Shown here: in pieces, positions 1-7,276 of the stretch
Numbering within the stretch: position 1 is the stretch's first letter
Layout: each line of letters starts with the position of its first letter
Assembly: GCA_017882205.1 (NCBI GenBank)
Contig: JADGPY010000209.1
Span: 1 to 9,558 of the forward strand
Length of the DNA: 9,558 bases
Direction of reading: 5' to 3'
From: Chitinophagaceae bacterium
GTDB lineage: Bacteria; Bacteroidota; Bacteroidia; Chitinophagales; Chitinophagaceae
The notes under the pieces: model-generated
Databases searched by the model: none
The model's input: only the letters and a program-made list of their open reading frames with translations
Told to the model about the DNA's origin: nothing
Position numbers and translations under genes: made by a program

Positions 1-558
1 GTAACACCGGATATGGGAAATATAGCAGTAACGGTTTCAACTCCGGTACAATCAAAAGTACCCACAGGTGCCTCCTGGGGAGCCGTGTATTGGCAGTATT
101 TCGAAAACCTGGATAAGATCACCTTCGCCGAAACCCCTTTAAAACTTAGCAAGAAATTATTTATTGAGAAAAACACTGATCGCGGGCCTGTGCTCTCTCC
201 AATTGAAGACGGAACTCCATTGAAAGTAGGTGATAAGATAAAAGTGAGAATAGAGCTAAGAGTTGATCGCGAAATGGAATATGTACACATGAAAGATATG
301 CGCGCCTCCTGCATGGAACCGGTAAATGTTATCAGTGAATACAAATACCAGGGAGCTCTCGGATATTACGAATCAACCAAAGATGCCAGTACCAACTTCT
401 TTTTTGGCTGGCTTCCTAAAGGAACCTTTGTTTTTGAGTATCCCCTGTTTGTAACACACAGCGGTAATTTCAGCAATGGAATTACATCCATTCAATGCAT
501 GTATGCGCCGGAGTTTACAGCGCATAGTGAAGGCGTACGGGTGAGTGTTAGTGAATAA
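1..558 (+). CDS. alpha-2-macroglobulin family protein, C-terminal fragment (5' end outside window)
   Basis: The reading frame is open from base 1, before the first ATG at 13, so this is the end of a longer gene and not a small protein; 185 codons are visible before the TAA. The sequence resembles the C-terminal end of Bacteroidetes alpha-2-macroglobulin-like proteins: an early WGAVYWQYFENLDKIT segment, a basic KKLFIEK stretch, then a beta-rich domain containing YESTKDAST, LPKGTFVFEYPL and a closing SIQCMYAPEFTAHSEG. This corresponds to the last macroglobulin-type (receptor-binding-like, bMG10) domain. Family members are large exported or membrane-anchored periplasmic proteins thought to trap proteases; many carry a thioester, but that region would lie upstream, so its presence here cannot be judged. 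The gene converges on the transglutaminase-like gene, leaving 15 nt between the stops and no convincing terminator hairpin. Family assignment is strong; the function is inferred from the family. Confidence 0.88.
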   Translation, partial: VTPDMGNIAVTVSTPVQSKVPTGASWGAVYWQYFENLDKITFAETPLKLSKKLFIEKNTDRGPVLSPIEDGTPLKVGDKIKVRIELRVDREMEYVHMKDMRASCMEPVNVISEYKYQGALGYYESTKDASTNFFFGWLPKGTFVFEYPLFVTHSGNFSNGITSIQCMYAPEFTAHSEGVRVSVSE

Positions 559-573
559 TTTATTAGAAAGCCC

Positions 574-3500
574 CTATTTATATGCAATAAAATTCTGTTC
601 TGCTGCAACAATTTTTTCAAAAAAAGATTTGAAACCAACATAATCTGCAGCAGCTATATTTTGCCTGCCATTTGAAAATTCTCTGGTGATCATTAATTTA
701 TCAGGAGCCTTTAGTGAGTACCGGAGAATATACTTCATGTCTTTAAAAGTAAAGGATTGCGAAACTGGCAATTCAACAAATTTTGTACCTGCAGGCGCCG
801 TAATATTCACAGTTGTTTGATAATTATCAGCATCTTCATAGCTCCAGTATTCTATAGGATATGATCTTGTGTCCGCTGAAAAATTATCCAATGAAGCAAC
901 AACATCAGGATAAACAATTCTGAATGTTTTTAAACTTCCTATCTGAGAAATTTCATTCTTTACTTTATAACTATAGGAATATGCGACAGAATCATCCAGC
1001 TTATCAAGATCTTTAAAACTAACCTGCTCTAGTTTTACATTATTTTTATAACCATTGGCAACTACCTTCTCCATGTCTTTCATTTGTTTATCATTGTCAA
1101 GATTCAGGTACTGACTTCTTACTTCAGAAGAAAGATTGCCATACTTAATACTTTTTACACTTACATTCAGACCAGTCTCATTAGGCTTGATGTCTACGAT
1201 TCTTTTGATAACATCCTTTGTTCTGTTATCTGCCTTCAATAACTGAAGTTCTTGTTTGCTTGCATTAACTGTTGAAGGAATCTCTAATATTGAAGCCCTA
1301 TTTAAATTATTGGGCAAACTTGCAAACGGCAAATAATTATCTGTAAGCTCAATGTAATAATTCTTATTGTCTAAAACAGCTTTTGCAATACAATGATTAA
1401 ACTCAACGCTTGGTAAGGCAATTTGCTTTTCGCCATTATCTCTTGTATCTACCAAAACCATTTGTGCATTTATTCCTGCCATGTGTGCTAATGTTACAAA
1501 TAAACTAGAAAGATCTTTACAATCGCCAAGCCTTGTAGTTAAAGTCTTGGAAGCCCTTTGTGGAACAAAAGCACCTTGCCTGAAAGAAACCGAGCTGTAC
1601 CTGATATTGGATTCTATGTAATTGTAAATTATTTTAGCTTTTTGGAACTGGGTCATTGGCTTTTGACCTTCAGGGAATAGCTTTTTGAATAAAGCAATTA
1701 TTTCAAAATCTTCCTCAGCTTTATTATTGCTTATATCACTATACCAATCAGCAATTTCTTTCCATGAAGAAATTGTTGACACATGCAACATAGCGCCTAT
1801 ATCAGCTATTACAGGCATAAGAGGCTCGTTCTTTAGAGGTTCAGGATTTAGTGCTTCCCAGGAATATTGTTTAAAATTTTCAATGTTTTTAGTGACAGGT
1901 TGAATACTGGAATTAATGACAGTGTAATTGATTTTTTGATCTGCCGGAGCCAAAAGATTATATCTTGTTATAGCACAATAGATCTGTGCGTCAAAATAAT
2001 ATTTATCCCAGTATTCTTTCGCCAAACGTCCATACACATAGCTCTGCAAACGGTATTTAAATACAATGATATCCCCTGCTTCAAGATTAGCAAATACAAC
2101 CTGGTTATCATTTCTTTCTCCCTGTATCTTAGCCTGGTTCTTCTTTATCACCTCTGCTTTTTCAATCAGAAGTGTTTGTGAATTGTCATAACCAATAGAA
2201 GATTCTTTATACTTGTCAATACCTTTATCATTTGTAATTTTTATTATCGTGGTATAATATTCTTCATTTGCTCCCCCCGGGTATAATATCACATCTTTCT
2301 GATCAAGAATATAATAATAACCGTAATCAATATTTTTAGCCTCCGAAGCCTTATCTTCTTTGATCGTTTTTGCAATATCTATTTCGGGAAACAATTTATT
2401 CAGCTCTGGTTTTCCATTAAGCTTTCTTATCTTATTAATAATATCATATTGATTGGGATCATATTTGAGAGACTGATTATAGGCGTCTAATGCATCTGCG
2501 TTATTTTTTTTCTCACTCTTTATATCGCCTAATTGCTCCCAGTACTTTTCATTGTATGGAGATAAGGATAAGGCCTTTCTAATCTGATCTTCCGCCTTGT
2601 CATACTGCTTCGCAGTATAATAATTTTTTGATAAATCATAAAAAGCTACTGAGCTATATGGAAATATTTCACTTAGTTTTCTTATTACATCCAGCGCTTT
2701 GTCATTCTGGCCGGCTTCAGAAAGAAGTTCAGCATATTTATTATATACAGCATCCTGGAAATTTGTTTTCATATAAACTTCATAAACGCGAAATGCTGCT
2801 TTTGCATCCTTGTATACCTCTTTTTTAATACTATACATCATATCCACTAATTTGGAATTATCGGGGTATTTCTCATACATCTTTTCCGCTTCCTTCACTA
2901 AATCATCATATTTCTTATCATGTATCAACAGCAATATCTTATATCCGTAAGTACTTTCATCTTCTCCATAAAGCTTTATTCTTTTTTCAAGCTCATTGGC
3001 CCCATCCTCATATTTTTCATTATTAAAAAATTCCTTAATATTCAAATCCAGGACAACAAGGCTTTCGGGATCTGACTGCTTTATTTTTTCAACTTCCTCC
3101 AGTAACAAGGTTCTGTTGTTTTCTTTTATCAAGATCTCAATGAGCTTTAATCTAAGCAAAGAATTGTCTGGTGCTTGTTTAATTGCTTCGCTTATTAAAT
3201 CCCTGGCCTCTAATAATTTCCTATTACGCATGTACACATCAGCAAGCAATAAATAGTTAATAAGATTAGCCGGTTTATCCGCAATTTTATTTTTAAAGAA
3301 AGTTTCTGCAAATTGCGGTATTACAGCATATTTCTTGGTACTATTTAAATTTGTAGGGTAGGGGCTATATGTTGGTGAACCCAAAATATTTTGTATCTGT
3401 TTAAATTTTTCATCTGTAAATCTGATGCAGAAATTAGGATATGAGTTCGATGTAAAACCAAGTTGAACCAATACCCGGTTTACTCCTTTTTTTAGATCAA

Positions 3501-4332
3501 CCTTTACAGTATATGCATCCATTTCTGTAATTCTTTCCTTTGCTTCAGAAATAACTAACTCATCATTTACCCAAATTTTTACTGAACCTGAAAAGCCGGC
3601 ATTACAATACACTGCCTGGTCAATTGGTGAGGACACAAAATTTTGTGCATATACAATGGCCGTTTGTTTGTTAAATTGATAACATACAGGCGTCCAGCCA
3701 TCTTTAATTTCAGCCGAAGGAGTAAACCATTTTATATCTGCATTGGCAATTGATTTGAATGTTGCGTTGGGTTCCGGGTGCTCAATGGGGCCATAAGTTT
3801 TATTGAAGCCACTTTCTGATAGATTTTCAAAAGGCCCGGCATATTGCCAGTTTTTAATATTCCCAACAGCATCATAATACTGTTGAGCCTTTTTAAAGTT
3901 TGCCGAAAAAAGAGCTTCCATCCCTTTCTGATAATTGGCCCCGGCAACCAATGTTCCTGGTGCCTTGTCATCAGCAATTAACTGTTCAATAAGCTTTGAC
4001 TGATGTTCATAAGTCTTTTTCCCATATTGACCTAAAAGTGCATTATTAAACCACAAAGCATATATATATGGATAGGGATCTTTTGATTTTGCATAGAATG
4101 AACTTGCAAAATCTGTGATATCCTTCTCTTTACCATTATAGCTTTTTAAATAGATGTTGCTGATATAGGCATCTTCAAAATTGGATGGGTCATTAGGAAC
4201 TTGTAGAAGTAATTGTTCGGCTTCTGATTTTTTATTTTGATTTAAAGCCTTCCAGGCATTTTCATAATTGTTGCCCTGGCTAAACGAAGTATAATTACAT
4301 AGGAATAGAAGCGCGATGAGGAAATTTTTCAT
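574..4332 (-). CDS. exported TPR / DUF3857 / transglutaminase-like protein, 1252 aa
   Basis: The N-terminus (MKNFLIALLFLCNYTSFSQG) is a Sec signal peptide, probably cleaved near FSQ, so the protein acts in the periplasm or outer envelope. Residues 20-155 look helical and TPR-like. Residues 160-310 begin with a WQYAGPF motif (W162) and look like a beta-sandwich, possibly galactose-binding-like. Residues 355-640 hold several TPR-like helical repeats, for example LGDIKSEKKNNADALDAYNQSLKYDPN. Residues 650-870 match DUF3857. A transglutaminase-like core follows, with a plausible catalytic triad: Cys938 in GDCKD, His980 in FNHC, Asp998 in ELTDNY. The rest is a beta-rich tail resembling DUF3858. The intact triad suggests an active cysteine enzyme (protease, amidase or cross-linker); the substrate is unknown. 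The ATG at 4332 is chosen because it gives the signal peptide and lies just downstream of a good promoter. The domain calls are firm except the 160-310 segment. Confidence 0.9.
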   Translation of the reverse strand: MKNFLIALLFLCNYTSFSQGNNYENAWKALNQNKKSEAEQLLLQVPNDPSNFEDAYISNIYLKSYNGKEKDITDFASSFYAKSKDPYPYIYALWFNNALLGQYGKKTYEHQSKLIEQLIADDKAPGTLVAGANYQKGMEALFSANFKKAQQYYDAVGNIKNWQYAGPFENLSESGFNKTYGPIEHPEPNATFKSIANADIKWFTPSAEIKDGWTPVCYQFNKQTAIVYAQNFVSSPIDQAVYCNAGFSGSVKIWVNDELVISEAKERITEMDAYTVKVDLKKGVNRVLVQLGFTSNSYPNFCIRFTDEKFKQIQNILGSPTYSPYPTNLNSTKKYAVIPQFAETFFKNKIADKPANLINYLLLADVYMRNRKLLEARDLISEAIKQAPDNSLLRLKLIEILIKENNRTLLLEEVEKIKQSDPESLVVLDLNIKEFFNNEKYEDGANELEKRIKLYGEDESTYGYKILLLIHDKKYDDLVKEAEKMYEKYPDNSKLVDMMYSIKKEVYKDAKAAFRVYEVYMKTNFQDAVYNKYAELLSEAGQNDKALDVIRKLSEIFPYSSVAFYDLSKNYYTAKQYDKAEDQIRKALSLSPYNEKYWEQLGDIKSEKKNNADALDAYNQSLKYDPNQYDIINKIRKLNGKPELNKLFPEIDIAKTIKEDKASEAKNIDYGYYYILDQKDVILYPGGANEEYYTTIIKITNDKGIDKYKESSIGYDNSQTLLIEKAEVIKKNQAKIQGERNDNQVVFANLEAGDIIVFKYRLQSYVYGRLAKEYWDKYYFDAQIYCAITRYNLLAPADQKINYTVINSSIQPVTKNIENFKQYSWEALNPEPLKNEPLMPVIADIGAMLHVSTISSWKEIADWYSDISNNKAEEDFEIIALFKKLFPEGQKPMTQFQKAKIIYNYIESNIRYSSVSFRQGAFVPQRASKTLTTRLGDCKDLSSLFVTLAHMAGINAQMVLVDTRDNGEKQIALPSVEFNHCIAKAVLDNKNYYIELTDNYLPFASLPNNLNRASILEIPSTVNASKQELQLLKADNRTKDVIKRIVDIKPNETGLNVSVKSIKYGNLSSEVRSQYLNLDNDKQMKDMEKVVANGYKNNVKLEQVSFKDLDKLDDSVAYSYSYKVKNEISQIGSLKTFRIVYPDVVASLDNFSADTRSYPIEYWSYEDADNYQTTVNITAPAGTKFVELPVSQSFTFKDMKYILRYSLKAPDKLMITREFSNGRQNIAAADYVGFKSFFEKIVAAEQNFIAYK

Positions 4333-4363
4333 ACTGGGTAGGTTGGTTAGGTTTTACAAACGG

Positions 4364-4396
4364 CAAAAATAACGTATTAGTTTGTTCCATGGCAAA
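4364..4396 (-). promoter_or_regulatory. Bacteroidetes-type promoter for the DUF3857/transglutaminase gene
   Basis: Read on the minus strand there is a TTTG (complement of 4393-4396), a 21-nt spacer counted from the TTG, and TATTTTTG (complement of 4364-4371). This fits the known Bacteroidetes sigma-A pattern of a TTG -33 box and a TAnnTTTG -7 box spaced roughly 19-21 nt. Transcription would start near 4357-4360, giving a short C-rich leader of about 25-28 nt before the ATG at 4332. The leader has no Shine-Dalgarno sequence, which is normal for this phylum. No start-site mapping is available. Confidence 0.6.
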
Positions 4397-4417
4397 ATAG
4401 ATGGAAATAATCTTCAT

Positions 4418-4425
4418 TATCTTTG
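4418..4425 (+). promoter_or_regulatory. candidate -7 box upstream of aspS
   Basis: TATCTTTG matches the Bacteroidetes -7 consensus TAnnTTTG exactly and faces aspS, 80 nt before its ATG. No TTG is found at the usual 17-23 nt upstream; the nearest, at 4382-4384, is 33 nt away. The assignment therefore rests on one short box plus its position in a divergent intergenic region. If used, it would give an aspS leader of roughly 70 nt. Confidence 0.3.
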
Positions 4426-4456
4426 CCTCCTAAGCTGCCTGCGGAGCTGACAAACG

Positions 4457-4500
4457 AACTAACTGATTAACTATCAAACTAAACTAATAGCTAAGAACTA
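4457..4500 (+). repeat. AACTA-rich short repeats in the aspS leader
   Basis: The pentamer AACTA occurs five times in 44 nt (starting at 4457, 4469, 4477, 4482 and 4496), two copies being directly adjacent, immediately before the aspS start codon. The stretch is poor in G, has little capacity to fold, and lacks a Shine-Dalgarno sequence. It may simply be an unstructured leader that helps translation initiation, as A-rich leaders do in Bacteroidetes. No regulatory function is shown. Confidence 0.4.
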
Positions 4501-4505
4501 AAGAT

Positions 4506-6320
4506 ATGTACAGAACACACACATGCGGAGAGCTACGATCAACTGATTTAGACAAGCAGGTTACCCTTGCTGGCTGGGTGCAAACCATCCGTAAGTTCGG
4601 AAGTATAACATTCATCGATCTCCGTGATCGCTATGGCATCACTCAATTACTGTTTAATGAACAATTGAATACAATATTAGATGCAAACCCTCTTGGACGT
4701 GAATTCGTACTTCAGATTTCAGGAAAAGTAAGTGAGCGAAGTAGTAAAAATGTAAACATCCCAACAGGTGAAATAGAAGTCCTTGTCTCGGATTTAAAAG
4801 TATTGAACCGGTCTGCCGTACCCCCTTTTACCATCCAGGATGATACCGACGGCGGTGATGACCTAAGAATGAAATATCGCTTCCTTGATCTTAGAAGGAA
4901 TGCAGTTAAGAAAAATATTGAACTGCGCTATGCGGTAAACCGTGCAGCGAGAAACTACCTTCACCTGCATAACTTCATTGATATTGAAACACCATTCCTT
5001 ATCAAGTCTACACCGGAAGGAGCCAGGGATTTTGTTGTTCCAAGCCGGATGAACCCAGGTGAGTTTTATGCCCTGCCCCAATCACCGCAAACATTTAAAC
5101 AGTTGTTGATGGTGAGTGGCTATGATCGCTACTACCAGGTTGTAAAATGCTTTCGTGATGAGGATCTTCGTGCAGATCGCCAGCCAGAGTTCACACAAAT
5201 CGATTGCGAAATGGCATTCGTAGAACAGGAAGATATTCTACAGATGTTTGAAGGAATGGTAAAGTTCATTTTTAAAGAAGTGAAAGGGATTGACTACTCA
5301 GAAACAGTTAAACGCATTACCTGGGAAGAGTCAATGTGGACTTATGGCAACGACAAGCCTGATATAAGGTTTGATATGAAGCTTGGCATATTAAAAAGCA
5401 TTTCCAAACCATCAGAAACAATAATTCCTGAAGGAGCATTTAAAATATTTGATGATGCAGAACTGGTGGTGGGAATAGCAGCAAAAGCTTGTGCAGACTA
5501 TACCAGGAAACAATTGGATGAATTAACAGACTGGGTAAAACGCCCACAGATCGGCATGACTGGATTAATTTATTGTAAATATAATGCTGATGGCACTTTA
5601 AAAAGCTCTGTAGATAAATTCTTTGACGAGAGTAAGCTGAAAGAGTGGGCAATCAAAACAAACGCCCAGCCCGGAGATGTTATTTTTATTTTAGCCGGCA
5701 GGGAAGAAAGGACATTAAAAGCAATCAGCAGTCTGCGTTTATACATGGGTGAAAGACTGGGATTAAGGAAGGCGGAAGAATTCAAATTGCTTTGGGTGAC
5801 TGATTTTCCACTATTTGAATATGATGACGAAAATAATCGCTGGGTAGCAAGACATCATCCCTTCACATCTCCAAAACCTGAACAGGTGCAAACCATGATC
5901 AACAATGATCCCGCTATTAGCAATGCCAATGAATATTTGCAGCATCCATATGCAAGCATCAAAGCCAATGCCTATGATATGGTTTTGAATGGAAATGAAA
6001 TTGGGGGTGGATCTATCAGGATATTTCAAAGAGACTTGCAGGAAAAGATGTTTGCCGCATTGGGTATGTCAAAACAAGAAGCACAGCATAAGTTTGGATT
6101 CTTATTAGGTGCCTTTGAATATGGGGCTCCTCCCCATGGAGGTATTGCCTTTGGATTTGATCGGCTCTGTGCTATCCTGGGGGGAAGTGAATCTATCCGT
6201 GATTTTATTGCCTTTCCAAAAAACAATACTGGAAGAGATGTAATGATAGATGCCCCGTCAACTATTGATTTGAAGCAATTGGAGGAATTACAGATAAAAA
6301 TTGATCTCAAAGCGGGCTAA
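4506..6320 (+). CDS. aspS: aspartate--tRNA ligase (AspRS)
   Basis: Cytoplasmic class II aminoacyl-tRNA synthetase that charges tRNA(Asp) with aspartate using ATP. The 604-aa length fits bacterial AspRS. The N-terminal OB fold that binds the anticodon covers about residues 1-110 (GWVQTIRKFGSITFIDLRDR). The catalytic core starts around 140 with IETPFLIKSTPEGARD (160-175, motif 1 and flipping loop), QSPQ (192-195), and motif 2 FRDEDLRADRQPEFTQ from 216 with the ATP-binding Arg217. The bacterial GAD insertion lies roughly at 300-420. Motif 3, GIAFGFDR, ends at Arg553. The protein looks complete and undamaged. At the OB-fold position that helps discriminate tRNA(Asp) from tRNA(Asn), it has KFG where E. 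coli has DLG, so strict specificity cannot be decided by eye. The ATG at 4506 begins the conserved N-terminus. The gene diverges from the transglutaminase-like gene and is followed after 68 nt by the lipoprotein hydrolase. Confidence 0.98.
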   Translation: MYRTHTCGELRSTDLDKQVTLAGWVQTIRKFGSITFIDLRDRYGITQLLFNEQLNTILDANPLGREFVLQISGKVSERSSKNVNIPTGEIEVLVSDLKVLNRSAVPPFTIQDDTDGGDDLRMKYRFLDLRRNAVKKNIELRYAVNRAARNYLHLHNFIDIETPFLIKSTPEGARDFVVPSRMNPGEFYALPQSPQTFKQLLMVSGYDRYYQVVKCFRDEDLRADRQPEFTQIDCEMAFVEQEDILQMFEGMVKFIFKEVKGIDYSETVKRITWEESMWTYGNDKPDIRFDMKLGILKSISKPSETIIPEGAFKIFDDAELVVGIAAKACADYTRKQLDELTDWVKRPQIGMTGLIYCKYNADGTLKSSVDKFFDESKLKEWAIKTNAQPGDVIFILAGREERTLKAISSLRLYMGERLGLRKAEEFKLLWVTDFPLFEYDDENNRWVARHHPFTSPKPEQVQTMINNDPAISNANEYLQHPYASIKANAYDMVLNGNEIGGGSIRIFQRDLQEKMFAALGMSKQEAQHKFGFLLGAFEYGAPPHGGIAFGFDRLCAILGGSESIRDFIAFPKNNTGRDVMIDAPSTIDLKQLEELQIKIDLKAG

Positions 6321-6388
6321 ACTCAGGTAGAACTTTTACTTTTTCTTAAGGTTATTGTTTTTATCTTACAATAGCTCAAATCATAAAT

Positions 6389-7246
6389 ATGAATAGAAAC
6401 AAACTTGTTGCTTCAGCGCTGATCTGCTTGCTGCTTTTTTCTTGTCAAAAGAATATTATAGAAACTCCAGCTTCAGTCACCGCGAAAACAATGCTGGATG
6501 TTTCTTATGGCACGGATCCTTACCAGGTAATGGATATTTACCTTCCTTCAAACCGTTCAGCAACTACTACCAAAGTTATAGTTATGATCCATGGTGGCGG
6601 ATGGAATGCGGGCGATAAAGCTGATATGACCCCCTATGTTGATTCATTCAATAACAGGTTACCAGATTATGCAGTAATCAATATCAATTACAGGTTGGCT
6701 CTTACGAGTACAACTCTTTTCCCTACCCAGGAAATGGATGTTAAAGCTGCCATGCAATTTATAGTAGATCATACTTCAGGATACCTGGTCACACAAAAGA
6801 TAGTATTGGTTGGCGCCAGTGCGGGTGGACACTTAGCGCTATTACAAGGCAATAAATATAGTACCCCGGTTAGGCCGAAAGCAATTGTCTCCTTTTTCGG
6901 TCCTACTGATATGACTGATATGTATAACAATCCAACCAATGTTTTAGTGCCACCAGCTCTTGTACAGGTTATCGGAAAAACGCCTACCCAGGATCCACTT
7001 ATCTATTCAAATTCAAGTCCCGTAAATTTTGTAACCAGCTCTTCTCCTCCAACAATATTATTGCATGGTGGAGTAGATCCGTTGGTGAAAGCATCACAGT
7101 CTGTAACAATGAAAAATTTATTGCAGGCTGCGGGTGTTACTAATCAATATGTGTTTTATCCAACAGAAGGTCATGGTTGGGTTGGTGCTAACCTTGTTGA
7201 TTCATTTGATAAAATCCAGGCTTTTATATTGGCCAACGTTAATTAG
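6389..7246 (+). CDS. lipoprotein alpha/beta hydrolase, esterase-like
   Basis: The 285-aa protein begins with a lipoprotein signal peptide (MNRNKLVASALICLLLFSC) with lipobox LFSC, so Cys19 should be lipidated. The rest is an alpha/beta hydrolase of the carboxylesterase/BD-FAE-like group. An early YLPS segment leads into the oxyanion-hole motif HGGGW (68-72). The nucleophile elbow is GASAGG with Ser144. The acid is probably Asp230 in HGGVDPLV and the base His262 in EGHGW, giving a complete triad. Such enzymes hydrolyse ester bonds, for example acetyl or feruloyl groups on polysaccharides, or small esters; the substrate is not evident here. After Cys19 comes QKNIIETP, which lacks the clear acidic run of known Bacteroidetes surface-export signals, so a periplasmic-facing location is slightly favoured. 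No carbohydrate-utilisation genes (SusC/SusD) adjoin it. It lies 68 nt after aspS and 30 nt before the next gene. Confidence 0.87.
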   Translation: MNRNKLVASALICLLLFSCQKNIIETPASVTAKTMLDVSYGTDPYQVMDIYLPSNRSATTTKVIVMIHGGGWNAGDKADMTPYVDSFNNRLPDYAVININYRLALTSTTLFPTQEMDVKAAMQFIVDHTSGYLVTQKIVLVGASAGGHLALLQGNKYSTPVRPKAIVSFFGPTDMTDMYNNPTNVLVPPALVQVIGKTPTQDPLIYSNSSPVNFVTSSSPPTILLHGGVDPLVKASQSVTMKNLLQAAGVTNQYVFYPTEGHGWVGANLVDSFDKIQAFILANVN

Positions 7247-7276
7247 TGTTGATCAATTCATTTGCTAATTTTGCAT

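Noticed and set aside
557..594. AATTTATT / AATAAAATT inverted repeat between the convergent genes as a bidirectional terminator
   Set aside because: The stem is AT-only, needs a bulged A, spans a 21-nt loop and lacks a following U-tract typical of intrinsic terminators.
3732..3977. 81-codon open frame on the minus strand in another frame of the DUF3857 gene
   Set aside because: It is wholly inside the large gene, with low-complexity composition and no recognisable domain.
4295..4332. Cys12 in LLFLC of the DUF3857 protein as a lipobox
   Set aside because: The residues before Cys lack the small Ala/Gly/Ser at -1, and Cys falls inside the hydrophobic core; an ordinary Sec signal peptide ending near FSQ fits better.
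7266..7273. TAATTTTG, an exact -7 consensus match, just before the L,D-transpeptidase-like gene
   Set aside because: It ends 3 nt before the preferred ATG at 7277, so transcription would start at or after the start codon, and the nearest upstream TTG (7249) leaves only a 14-nt spacer.
7262..7276. TTG at 7262 as the start of the L,D-transpeptidase-like protein
   Set aside because: It adds only five residues (MLILH) in front of a complete signal peptide that begins at the ATG at 7277.
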